Source of the DNA: Actinomycetota bacterium
GTDB lineage: Bacteria > Actinomycetota > Actinomycetes > Nanopelagicales > Nanopelagicaceae
NCBI GenBank assembly: GCA_009700405.1
Contig: WLMD01000070.1
Span: 1-8,015, forward strand
Reading direction: 5' to 3'
DNA: 8,015 nt
In this document: positions 1 through 6,158 of the stretch, piece after piece
How the letters are laid out: each line of letters opens with the position of its first letter
Numbering within the stretch: position 1 is the first letter of the stretch
Made by a program: the position numbers and the translations under genes
The notes under the pieces: model-generated
Told to the model about the DNA's origin: nothing
What the model saw: only the letters and a program-made list of their open reading frames with translations
Database searches by the model: none

Positions 1-233
1 ATATCTAGATTATTAGGAAAATGCTTTTCCGGATGTGTGAGGTCCGCAGAAATGATTTCCATCCCATATTGGCTCTTGAGCTCTTCGAGTGATTCGGTGT
101 TCAGATCCACTGCAATTACATGTGCACCCGCTTGGGCAAACCCAATTGCACATGCTTTACCGATACCGCTGGCTGCTCCAGTGACTAAAACCTTTTTGCC
201 AGCAAATGATGCCACGCCCGCACCTGAATTCAC
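1..233 (-). CDS. Short-chain dehydrogenase/reductase (SDR), N-terminal 77 residues, cut by left window edge
   Basis: Partial gene read leftward; the C-terminal two thirds, including the catalytic Ser-Tyr-Lys, lie outside the window. The translation shows the classical SDR cofactor motif TGAASGIG (residues 18-25) after strand KKVLV. It continues through an alpha helix to strand HVIAVDL, with Asp43 at the end of beta2. That acidic residue normally binds the adenosine ribose hydroxyls and points to NAD(H) over NADP(H). The GTG start at 233 is chosen because an in-frame TAA lies only six codons upstream and no ATG start occurs nearby; a weak AGAG Shine-Dalgarno sits 8 nt before it. It follows the upstream enolase-family gene by 80 nt on the same strand and is probably co-transcribed. 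In sugar-acid pathways SDRs of this type oxidise a sugar or a 2-keto-3-deoxy acid. That role is inferred, and the fold assignment is secure. Confidence 0.9.
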   Translation of the reverse strand, partial: MNSGAGVASFAGKKVLVTGAASGIGKACAIGFAQAGAHVIAVDLNTESLEELKSQYGMEIISADLTHPEKHFPNNLD

Positions 234-241
234 GCTTCGAA

Positions 242-254
242 CTCTACCTTAGAG
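242..254 (-). repeat. Small inverted repeat at the SDR ribosome-binding region
   Basis: On the minus strand the leader reads CTCTA-AGG-TAGAG, two perfect 5-bp arms around a 3-nt loop, ending 8 nt before the GTG start of the SDR gene. The right arm contains the only plausible Shine-Dalgarno (AGAG). If it folds in RNA it would partly hide that site. The stem is short and AU-rich, so it may be chance. A 10-bp perfect palindrome CTAAATTTAG (261-270) lies just upstream in the same 80-nt spacer. No strong terminator or promoter was seen there. Confidence 0.25.
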
Positions 255-313
255 ATTTCGCTAAATTTAGACTGTAGTGGAGAACCAGTATGAGTTTTTC
301 TCTCTCTTTCTCA

Positions 314-1492
314 CTATACGGTGGGAGTGCGATAAAGGACTTTCTTACTAACCACTATTTCCACATCCACCAGGTACTTAGATATAGCTTCAGTACTAAA
401 AGCCACTCCAACTCCAGGGACCTCGGGAACTGAAATCATTCCATCCTTATCTGGAAGGATTTTCGTGCTGTTTAAATCAATACATAACTGTTTTGGCTCC
501 ATCGGATACTCAGCGATCCACGAATCCTTCATTCCGGCATAGGGTTGCATTGAAGCAGCGAGTGCCGAATGTGAAGTGAATGTGTGATTTACAAACTGAA
601 CTCCATGCGATTCGGCAAATTTTGCAACACGATACGCCGGTCCAATTCCACCGATGTACCCAGTATCAATTTGAATGAACTTAACTCCGCCATTTTCTAT
701 TAGCGCTTCTGCTTGGAAAGCATTGTGGGCGCCTTCTCCACCGGCCAGTGCCACAGTCGGATTCATCGTCGAGAGTTTCTTATATAAAGAGACGGCCGCA
801 GCAGCTACTGGTTCTTCGAACCACTTTACCTTTGCTTCGGCTAGGCTCGGCAACCTCTTCGCCGCTGCTTCAAAGTTCTCTTCAAAAATCGTACCTGCAT
901 CAATCATTAAGTGAGCGCCTTCACCAATGCCCTCTCGAGCAGCAAAAACATGCGCCTCATCTATCGCAACACTTCCTCGGCCATATGGTCCCCAGCCGAA
1001 TTTAATGGCAGAGAAACCTTTTGCGCGTATTGATTGTGCCTTGAGTAGCGTTTCCTCTGGGGTGTCACCAAACAAAACTGAAGCATAAGGAAGTTTTGGT
1101 TCTGACTTCTTGTACCCCAGTAATTGGTAGACAGGAAGTTCTTTTGCCTGCCCAAGTAGATCCCAGAGCGCTATTTCAACACCTGAAAAGGTCAAATCAC
1201 TTTGAATAATTCCATAAAAGGAAATTGCTCGAACCTTGCGTGCGATTCGAGCAATGTCTTCTGGGGAATCCAAAGTTTCGCCCAGAACTGAATCAATCAC
1301 TGGGTGACATCCGCTATGAGACATAGGAGCAATCCAACTTGCAATAGAGGTCAGCGGAGATGCCACTGCCTCTCCCCATCCTTCATGATTGCCAGAGCGG
1401 ATTCGAAAAACTAGCCCATCTTGGCTTCCGTCACCAATATCCAATACTTCAGGCATGCGCAGGTAGAAGAGGTCTACTGATTCAATTTTCAT
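314..1492 (-). CDS. Enolase superfamily, mandelate racemase-type acid-sugar dehydratase/racemase (second copy in operon)
   Basis: A 392-residue protein with the enolase-superfamily layout: an N-terminal capping domain (1 to about 125, opening MKIESVDLFYLRMP) and a modified TIM barrel (about 130-355). Predicted Mg2+ ligands are Asp198 (MIDAG), Glu226 (KWFEEP) and Glu253 (AGGEG). An Asp276-His303 pair (QIDTG, VNHTF) and Glu328 match the Asp-His dyad and electrophilic Glu of the mandelate racemase subgroup, which abstracts a proton alpha to a carboxylate. On barrel strand 2 only the first lysine of the KxK motif is kept: K164-F-G166, then WGPYG. The paralogue at 3266-4402 carries the same KxGWGP signature. 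The ATG start at 1492 lies 9 nt after the deacetylase stop with only a weak purine-rich SD, so translation is probably coupled. Likely substrates are aldonic or aldaric acids; the exact one cannot be read from sequence. A tail of about 20 residues (after residue 370) follows the barrel. Confidence 0.88.
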   Translation of the reverse strand: MKIESVDLFYLRMPEVLDIGDGSQDGLVFRIRSGNHEGWGEAVASPLTSIASWIAPMSHSGCHPVIDSVLGETLDSPEDIARIARKVRAISFYGIIQSDLTFSGVEIALWDLLGQAKELPVYQLLGYKKSEPKLPYASVLFGDTPEETLLKAQSIRAKGFSAIKFGWGPYGRGSVAIDEAHVFAAREGIGEGAHLMIDAGTIFEENFEAAAKRLPSLAEAKVKWFEEPVAAAAVSLYKKLSTMNPTVALAGGEGAHNAFQAEALIENGGVKFIQIDTGYIGGIGPAYRVAKFAESHGVQFVNHTFTSHSALAASMQPYAGMKDSWIAEYPMEPKQLCIDLNSTKILPDKDGMISVPEVPGVGVAFSTEAISKYLVDVEIVVSKKVLYRTPTV

Positions 1493-1501
1493 TCTTTTGC
1501 T

Positions 1502-2218
1502 TTACTTCTTTCCGCTAGGTAAAAGCCTCATATCACCTGTGTGTGGCCATGTATGTAATAACTTAAAACCTTCGGCGTATGTGCATCCCGCCTGGATGCC
1601 TCTAAAACGAGCATGAATGAACATATTCTCGGTGAACTCGGTCCCAAATACATGTTCAGTCCAAGCAACTTGGCTTAGGTGGGAAGAAAGCATTGCTTTT
1701 TTTGTCTCCATCACAGAAGTTACATCAACAAAAAACTCTGGATCAAAGCCGTTTCCAATGATCGTATCCATAACGAATACAGTAGGAATTGGTGTCTCAG
1801 GAAATTTTGTTTTAACAAGTGGGACGCTAGCTGGAATTCGGCAATCACGAGCAATTGAGCCAGCGAGCCTGTGGTCAGGGTGATAGTCATTCTCGTTAAG
1901 TGTGATCATAATATCTGGGCGAGCTTCGCGAATTGCATCAATAAAACGTTCTCGTGTTTCACGATTATCAAATAGCCACTCGTCATCAAAATTCATCCAG
2001 ATTACTTTGGCGCCAATAATCGCTGCAGAAGCAATTGCTTCCTTATGTCGAGTTTCTGCAATCTGTTCACGTGTAATCGACGGATCGCCAGTACCAACAT
2101 TTCCGTTGGTGGCGATAGCAATAAATACTTCATCGCCTCTTTCAGCACACAAGGCTAAGGTCCCACCGCAAAGCCATTCCACATCGTCAGGGTGAGCGGC
2201 AACTGCTAATACTCGCAT
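1502..2218 (-). CDS. PIG-L/LmbE-family zinc-dependent N-deacetylase
   Basis: A 238-residue protein, normal length for the family. It opens with the strand MRVLAVAAHPDDVEW, whose H9-P-D11-D12-x-E14 motif is the family hallmark. The second hallmark, HPDHR, is at 113-117 (His113, Asp115, His116). In characterised relatives His9, Asp12 and His116 hold the zinc and Asp11 acts as general base. Known members remove N-acetyl groups from GlcNAc-PI, GlcNAc-inositol (MshB), teicoplanin derivatives or chitooligosaccharides; some cleave other amides. It is cytoplasmic, with no signal peptide or membrane segment. The start is placed at the ATG at 2218, which matches the family N-terminus; a TTG three codons earlier (2227) is open but less likely. 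A purine-rich GAGAGAG precedes it. It lies 32 nt after the dehydrogenase gene and 9 nt before the next enolase-family gene. The context suggests it deacylates a carbohydrate intermediate of the pathway, which is an inference. Confidence 0.9.
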   Translation of the reverse strand: MRVLAVAAHPDDVEWLCGGTLALCAERGDEVFIAIATNGNVGTGDPSITREQIAETRHKEAIASAAIIGAKVIWMNFDDEWLFDNRETRERFIDAIREARPDIMITLNENDYHPDHRLAGSIARDCRIPASVPLVKTKFPETPIPTVFVMDTIIGNGFDPEFFVDVTSVMETKKAMLSSHLSQVAWTEHVFGTEFTENMFIHARFRGIQAGCTYAEGFKLLHTWPHTGDMRLLPSGKK

Positions 2219-2250
2219 TTTTCTCAACTCTCTCTCGGTGGATTAATTAA

Positions 2251-3249
2251 CTAGAACTTAATAACGGTACGAAGATTGCCCTGCCAATTATTTACTGCAT
2301 CGGGGACCTCATCGATGGTAATTACCCGGTCGACAAGTCCTTTTGTTTTGATACTGCCTTGAGCCATCAAATCAATAAGCACCGGCCACATGCCTTTTGA
2401 ATTTGTATGTCCAGAAATTCGTAGATTACGTAAAACAACCTCTGCGATTGGATAGTTGTTCCCAAACTCTTCGCTAAAGCCATAGCAAACAACTTGTCCT
2501 CGATCTTTTACACCAATAATCGCAGTGTGGATACTTTCCGAAGTGCCGACTGAATCAATACTTACATCGGCCGCAGCCTTTTCTATAAGTTCACTAGACG
2601 TTATATAAATAATTGGACTGATTGAATCGAACATTTCTCTCCGCCGAGGTGTGCGTAGTGAAACGTCCACTCGCGCAGCGCCTAGGGCAACTGCACCTGA
2701 GGCAAAAGCAACACCGGCTAAGCCACCACCCACAACAAGTATGCGCTTACCTTCAATGACCGCGCCAGAATCCTTTAGCGCTCCAAAAGGTATGACAAAA
2801 GGTTCAGTTATTACAGTTTCTTTCCAAGAAAGATTCTCTGGCACTTTGTGAAGACGAGAAGTATCGACGCGGACATACTCCTCCCATCCGCCATCGGCAG
2901 TAAACCCTAATTCGCCGGGATTAGTGCAATCGCCAACTGGGGTTTCAACACAAGAGGCGCATGATTTACATGAATAGACAGTATCCGCAACGACTTTGTC
3001 GCCAATCTTGATGTGCTCTGATTCATCTCCAGCTACAACGACCCCGGTAATTTCATGTCCAAGAACTACGCCCGCAGCAACGCCTGGGATGCGCCCTATC
3101 GTCACTTCACGGTCTGTTGCACAAATTCCTGCGGCAATAATTTGAACGATGCTCGTACCAGGCAATGGCTTTGGAACTTGTTTTTCTACTATTCGCAAAT
3201 CATTTTTCCCGTGCCAAATAACAGCACGCATTTGCTGAGGTAGCGTCAC
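2251..3249 (-). CDS. Zinc-dependent medium-chain alcohol dehydrogenase (sorbitol/threonine dehydrogenase-like)
   Basis: A 332-residue MDR-superfamily enzyme. The N-terminal GroES-like domain holds the catalytic zinc residues Cys43 (AGICATD) and His65-Glu66 (GHEITG). Four cysteines for the structural zinc follow at 94, 97, 100 and 108. The Rossmann domain begins at about 168 with VVGGGLAG (172-179). Where NAD enzymes carry Asp after beta2, this one reads VSLRTPRRR (196-204): no acid and several arginines, which suggests NADP(H). It probably oxidises a secondary hydroxyl of a polyol, sugar or sugar acid. The GTG start at 3249 is supported by GGAG 6 nt upstream (3256-3259 on the opposite strand). 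The internal ATG at 3231 has no SD. The gap to the preceding enolase-family gene is 16 nt, consistent with one operon. Annotation as threonine or sorbitol dehydrogenase specifically is not justified. Confidence 0.92.
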   Translation of the reverse strand: MTLPQQMRAVIWHGKNDLRIVEKQVPKPLPGTSIVQIIAAGICATDREVTIGRIPGVAAGVVLGHEITGVVVAGDESEHIKIGDKVVADTVYSCKSCASCVETPVGDCTNPGELGFTADGGWEEYVRVDTSRLHKVPENLSWKETVITEPFVIPFGALKDSGAVIEGKRILVVGGGLAGVAFASGAVALGAARVDVSLRTPRRREMFDSISPIIYITSSELIEKAAADVSIDSVGTSESIHTAIIGVKDRGQVVCYGFSEEFGNNYPIAEVVLRNLRISGHTNSKGMWPVLIDLMAQGSIKTKGLVDRVITIDEVPDAVNNWQGNLRTVIKF

Positions 3250-3265
3250 TTACATCTCCAATGCT

Positions 3266-4402
3266 TCATGGCGTAAATAGGTCGATCCCGCCAGTGAAGT
3301 GAAGGACTGCCTTTTGATCAAGCTCTAGAGCTAAACCTGGCTTAGTTGATATCTCCAACATTCCTTCGCTGTCGAGTGTCCATGGATTGACAACGATGGC
3401 ATCGATGTATGCAGAGCCAGTGCAATATTCAACAAGGTCAGTGCGCGGAAGCGCTGCAGCAAGTTGCAAGTCAACTGCTAACCCGACTGCTGTATTCCAA
3501 CCATGAGGAATAACTCTCACATGTTGGTCCTCTGCAGTTTGCGCAATGCGCATAAATTCACTGATGCCGCCAACCTTTGTAACATCCGGTTGAATGATGT
3601 TGACAAGGCGATCCATGAGATATGGCTGGAAAGTTTGTCTGCGAGTAAGAACTTCGCCACCACTAATAGGAACAGGGCTAGCGGCTGTTAAATCCGCAAA
3701 GCCTTTGTAATCATCAGGAGTCATAGCCTCCTCAAACCAGGCGACGTTATATTCGGCAAGCATGTGCGCAGTATTAATTGCCCATTTAGGATCGCTATGC
3801 CAGTAGGCATCACTGCCTCCTGCATCAACTGCCAATAACGAATCATCTCCAATAGTTTTTCTGGCTGCAGCAACAATGGCGCGATCAACTTCTTTACTCA
3901 CACGACCAAAAGGTCCCCAGCCAATTTTAAATGCGGTGAAGCCTTGAGCTTTTAAATCAGCAAGGACGGGTACGAGATCTTTAGGTTCTTGCATCAGGAC
4001 TGACGCATACGGACGCACTCGATTGCGATAGATACCGCCGAGTAAGCGCGAGATAGGTTGGCCTGTTACTTGTCCCAAAATATCCCAGAGAGCAATATCA
4101 ATTCCGCTAATGGTGTGGGTGACGGATCCTCCACGACCTTGCCAAAATGTGTTCTGGTGAAGTTTTTCAGATACCCGCGTTGGCTCAAGAGCGCTCTCGC
4201 CAATGAACTGATCCCGGAGTAAATCTAACGAAGCCTGAACAAGTGCCTCGCTCGTAAAAACAGAACCCAGGCCTACGACGCCCTCATCGGTGTGAACGCT
4301 AATAAGTGTGTGCACAACATCCGAGGGGGTCAACTCATGCGACCAGCCTCCGGCAGGAGTTTGCCCACGAAGCCCAGCCGCTCGAATCTCACGAATCTTC
4401 AC
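3266..4402 (-). CDS. Enolase superfamily, mandelate racemase-type acid-sugar dehydratase/racemase (first gene of leftward operon)
   Basis: A 378-residue protein with an enolase N-terminal capping domain (1 to about 125) and a TIM barrel (about 130-355). Visible active-site residues are metal ligands Asp193 (AVDAGG), Glu224 (WFEEAM) and Glu250 (SGGEV), the Asp273-His300 dyad (QPDVTKVGG, IPHGWN), and Glu326. The third ligand being Glu and the presence of the Asp-His dyad place it in the mandelate racemase subgroup rather than with muconate cycloisomerase or dipeptide epimerase, which use a lysine on strand 6. The strand-2 motif is K159-I-G161-WGPFG, lacking the second lysine of KxK, as in its paralogue at 314-1492. 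Expected chemistry is Mg2+-assisted alpha-proton abstraction with dehydration to a 2-keto-3-deoxy acid, or racemisation. The start is GTG at 4402 with GAGGG about 5 nt upstream. It is the promoter-proximal gene of the operon, divergent from the transporter. The substrate is not determinable from this sequence. Confidence 0.9.
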   Translation of the reverse strand: MKIREIRAAGLRGQTPAGGWSHELTPSDVVHTLISVHTDEGVVGLGSVFTSEALVQASLDLLRDQFIGESALEPTRVSEKLHQNTFWQGRGGSVTHTISGIDIALWDILGQVTGQPISRLLGGIYRNRVRPYASVLMQEPKDLVPVLADLKAQGFTAFKIGWGPFGRVSKEVDRAIVAAARKTIGDDSLLAVDAGGSDAYWHSDPKWAINTAHMLAEYNVAWFEEAMTPDDYKGFADLTAASPVPISGGEVLTRRQTFQPYLMDRLVNIIQPDVTKVGGISEFMRIAQTAEDQHVRVIPHGWNTAVGLAVDLQLAAALPRTDLVEYCTGSAYIDAIVVNPWTLDSEGMLEISTKPGLALELDQKAVLHFTGGIDLFTP

Positions 4403-4411
4403 ATCGCCCTC

Positions 4412-4437
4412 GTTTCACCAGGAATATAAGGAGAAAC
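4412..4437. repeat. Imperfect dyad between the leftward -10 region and start codon
   Basis: The plus strand reads GTTTCACC, 10 nt, GGAGAAAC: two 8-nt arms that pair except for one internal A-A mismatch. The right arm overlaps the proposed leftward -10 box (4434-4439). If TSS placement near 4427 is right, it cannot form a full RNA hairpin, so it would act as DNA, for example as a repressor operator. Chance occurrence is possible. Confidence 0.3.
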
Positions 4438-4462
4438 TATAACTAAATGTTATTGTCGTCAA
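4434..4462 (-). promoter_or_regulatory. Candidate leftward promoter of the catabolic operon
   Basis: On the minus strand TTGACG (4462-4457) matches the -35 consensus in five of six positions. Exactly 17 nt later comes TAGTTT (4439-4434), which fits the TANNNT -10 pattern. An alternative -10, TATAGT, sits two bases closer, at 15-nt spacing. The predicted transcription start is near 4427, about 25 nt before the GTG of the first enolase-family gene. This is the best promoter candidate in the window and is placed correctly for the five-gene leftward cluster. Confidence 0.55.
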
Positions 4463-4470
4463 CTGTTGAC
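4458..4470. promoter_or_regulatory. Perfect 13-bp palindrome in the divergent region, candidate operator
   Basis: GTCAAC-T-GTTGAC is a perfect inverted repeat with 6-bp arms and a single central base. Near-matching outer arms ATTGTC (4452-4457) and GACAAT (4468-4473) are exact complements of each other. The left arm forms part of the leftward -35 box TTGACG; the right arm starts a plus-strand TTGACA (4466-4471). A dimeric regulator bound here would block or organise polymerase on both strands. Short dyads of this shape, with GT and AC half-sites, resemble GntR-family operators, but the regulator is not in the window and the assignment is tentative. Confidence 0.5.
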
Positions 4471-4496
4471 AATAGACGATTTCTTGGCAGGATATC
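4466..4496 (+). promoter_or_regulatory. Weak candidate rightward promoter for the transporter operon
   Basis: A consensus -35 TTGACA lies at 4466-4471. The following sequence offers only poor -10 matches, the closest being GATATC at 4491-4496 after a 19-nt spacer. The promoter is therefore plausible from the -35 and the divergent layout but not convincing. It may need an activator, or the real -10 may lie elsewhere. The resulting leader would be about 65-70 nt and would include a 5-bp stem with GCGC loop (4519-4532). Confidence 0.3.
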
Positions 4497-4560
4497 CCCT
4501 AACTGATTCCAGGCACTGCCTTGGCGCCAGGGTCTCAGTGGGCAACCACATTCATCGACT

Positions 4561-4565
4561 GGAGG
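4561..4565 (+). promoter_or_regulatory. Ribosome binding site GGAGG of the solute-binding protein gene
   Basis: GGAGG ends 4 nt before the GTG at 4570. It decides the start: the overlapping ATG at 4568 is followed immediately by TGA and cannot encode a protein, and the in-frame GTG at 4609 has no SD. The spacing is slightly tight for GTG, but no better start exists upstream of the signal peptide. Confidence 0.7.
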
Positions 4566-4569
4566 AAAT

Positions 4570-6123
4570 GTGAAGTTTCTAAAAGGTACATTAACTACCA
4601 ACCACGATGTGGCTAGAAATCGTAAAAATTTACGTTTCGGTGCTGCAATTTTGGTTAGTGCATCGTTGGCTTTGGCCTCAACAGCTGTTAGTGCTAGCAC
4701 TGCTTCTGCTGCAGCAAGCGGTCAACTTATTATTGCGAACGCGGAGCCAATCTCGGCCGCGTATTACGATCCACATTCTGCATTTGGTTTAGTAGATGCA
4801 CAATTGGGATCACTCGTTTATGACACATTGCTTGTTATGGACAAGAGCGGTGCCGTATCGCCAAGTCTTGCTTCATCATACAAGCGCGTTTCAAAGACTG
4901 AAGTAGATTTCGTTATTCGTACCGGAGTGAAATTCCATGACGGATCAGCACTGACACCTGCAGATGTAGTTGCCAGTATTAACCGCGTTATGGCAGCTGG
5001 TTCACCGTTAGCATTTGCTCTGCTTGCCGCTCCTGGTAAAGCAACAGCAGTTGGTAACACAGTTAAGGTTGTTACAGAAAAGCCTTACGGTGCACTCGAG
5101 AGCGCCCTTGCAGTTCTAGCGATTGTCTCATCTGATGATGTTGCACATCCAGATAACTGGAAGGTCAAGCCAAATGGCACCGGACCATATGTTTTTGTTT
5201 CTAATAAGAACAACGACATCACTGTTACGGAAAACACAAGCTATTGGGGCACACAGCCACTAACAAAGACAATTATCCTTCGCTACATCGAAGATACTCA
5301 AGCTCGCCAGAGTGCATTGCTCACTGGTCAAGTTGATATCTCAACACGCGTTGGACCTCAAGAAATCGCTGGCGTAAAAGGCAATAGTGATTTCAATGTG
5401 TATTCCAATATGGGACCACCATCACAAATTATTCAGATCTGGCGCGATTCCGGCCCTTTAAAGGATCCAGCACTTCGTCGCGCAATTTCCTACGCAATTG
5501 ATCGCAAGACTATTGCCGCGGTAATCGGTGGCGGAATGAACGCAGTTGCATTCAACGGTATGCCAACAAACATGCCATTCTACAAGCCAGCTGCTGAGCA
5601 CTTTGCTTATAACCCTTCAAAGGCTAAAGCATTGATTAAGTCACTTGGGTACTACGGCAAGGTGACGCTCACAATGTCAACAAGTAGTTTGGTTCCAAAG
5701 CAGGCCGAAATCGATCAGGCCATTGTTGGATACTTGAAGGCTGTTGGAATCGCGGTAAAGGTAACCCAACTTGAAGTTGGAAAGTTCCGTTCTACCTACC
5801 CTGATTACGACATCTCACTCAACACAATCGCAACATTCGATAATGATCCAAGCTTCTCCCTCGGTCTTTATGCCGGTGGAATTGGTAAGGCTATTTTCGG
5901 ATGGTCAGATCCTAAGATGGACGCACTCTTTGCAGCGCAAAGAGATGATGCTGGTAAGTCGCGCGCAGCTAAGGTCAATGCTGCACAGACTTACCTATGG
6001 AATGCTGCCCGCACCCTGTGGGTCAGCGACGAGAACTGGGTCTTCATCGCTAACAAGCGAGTCAAGGGCTACGAGCGCTCACCACTTGTTGGTGAAGCTC
6101 TCATAGTGAAGGCTTCCGTTTAA
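4570..6123 (+). CDS. Extracellular solute-binding protein, family 5 (DppA/OppA type), of an ABC importer
   Basis: A 517-residue substrate receptor. It has an N-terminal export signal with a long basic n-region (1-22, containing RNRK and R22), a hydrophobic core at about 23-43, and an Ala/Ser-rich AxA-type cleavage region near 46-50. There is no lipobox cysteine and the protein contains no cysteine at all, so it is predicted secreted by signal peptidase I. Family-5 signatures follow: the block from VKFHDG to SINR (120-139), NGTGPYVF (202-209), LLTGQVDI (250-257) and LRRAISYAIDR (302-312). Such proteins bind peptides, nickel, glycans or opines and deliver them to DppBC-type permeases. It is the first gene of the transporter cluster; the permease starts 35 nt after its stop. 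Lysine is encoded 27 times by AAG and 6 times by AAA, a bias not shared by the leftward genes and suggestive of high expression. Given the neighbours, a sugar-acid or glycan-type ligand is as likely as a peptide (inference). Confidence 0.93.
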   Translation: MKFLKGTLTTNHDVARNRKNLRFGAAILVSASLALASTAVSASTASAAASGQLIIANAEPISAAYYDPHSAFGLVDAQLGSLVYDTLLVMDKSGAVSPSLASSYKRVSKTEVDFVIRTGVKFHDGSALTPADVVASINRVMAAGSPLAFALLAAPGKATAVGNTVKVVTEKPYGALESALAVLAIVSSDDVAHPDNWKVKPNGTGPYVFVSNKNNDITVTENTSYWGTQPLTKTIILRYIEDTQARQSALLTGQVDISTRVGPQEIAGVKGNSDFNVYSNMGPPSQIIQIWRDSGPLKDPALRRAISYAIDRKTIAAVIGGGMNAVAFNGMPTNMPFYKPAAEHFAYNPSKAKALIKSLGYYGKVTLTMSTSSLVPKQAEIDQAIVGYLKAVGIAVKVTQLEVGKFRSTYPDYDISLNTIATFDNDPSFSLGLYAGGIGKAIFGWSDPKMDALFAAQRDDAGKSRAAKVNAAQTYLWNAARTLWVSDENWVFIANKRVKGYERSPLVGEALIVKASV

Positions 6124-6142
6124 GCACGAGGGGTAATACATA

Positions 6143-6150
6143 AAAGGAGG
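6143..6150 (+). promoter_or_regulatory. Full-consensus Shine-Dalgarno of the first permease gene
   Basis: AAAGGAGG, fully complementary to the 16S rRNA tail, lies 8 nt before the GTG at 6159 and fixes that start. It is the strongest ribosome binding site in the window and may offset the GTG start and the separation from the binding-protein gene. Confidence 0.8.
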
Positions 6151-6158
6151 CGGGCACT

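Noticed and set aside
37..252. Open frame of 71 codons on the plus strand at the left edge
   Set aside because: It is antisense to the SDR gene, whose cofactor motif is clear; the plus-strand translation shows no recognisable features.
295..312. 18-nt homopyrimidine run (homopurine on the minus strand)
   Set aside because: It directly follows a stop codon and is short; no mirror symmetry strong enough to argue for a triplex, and no terminator stem precedes it.
314..4402. Enolase-family genes as dipeptide epimerases, suggested by the Dpp-type transporter
   Set aside because: Dipeptide epimerases use a KxK lysine pair plus a strand-6 lysine and an Asp third ligand. Both proteins here have Glu as third ligand and an Asp-His dyad, so they belong to the mandelate racemase subgroup.
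4519..4532. Short GC-rich stem-loop in the rightward leader as a riboswitch or attenuator
   Set aside because: Only about five base pairs with a GCGC tetraloop, no competing stem and no U-run; no known riboswitch core is visible.
4570..4650. Twin-arginine export signal on the binding protein
   Set aside because: The basic region reads RNRKNLR with no consecutive arginine pair, so a general secretory signal is more likely.
4443..4700. Minus-strand open frame of 85 codons across the divergent region
   Set aside because: It would cover the promoter region and the signal-peptide codons of the binding protein, has no SD and no recognisable motif.
5771..6106. Plus-strand frame of 111 codons inside the binding protein gene
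   Set aside because: It is a different frame of a well-supported gene; composition is Ser/Leu-rich without structure, typical of a shadow.
6124..6158. Terminator or attenuating hairpin between binding protein and permease genes
   Set aside because: The 35-nt gap holds a strong SD but no inverted repeat or T-run.
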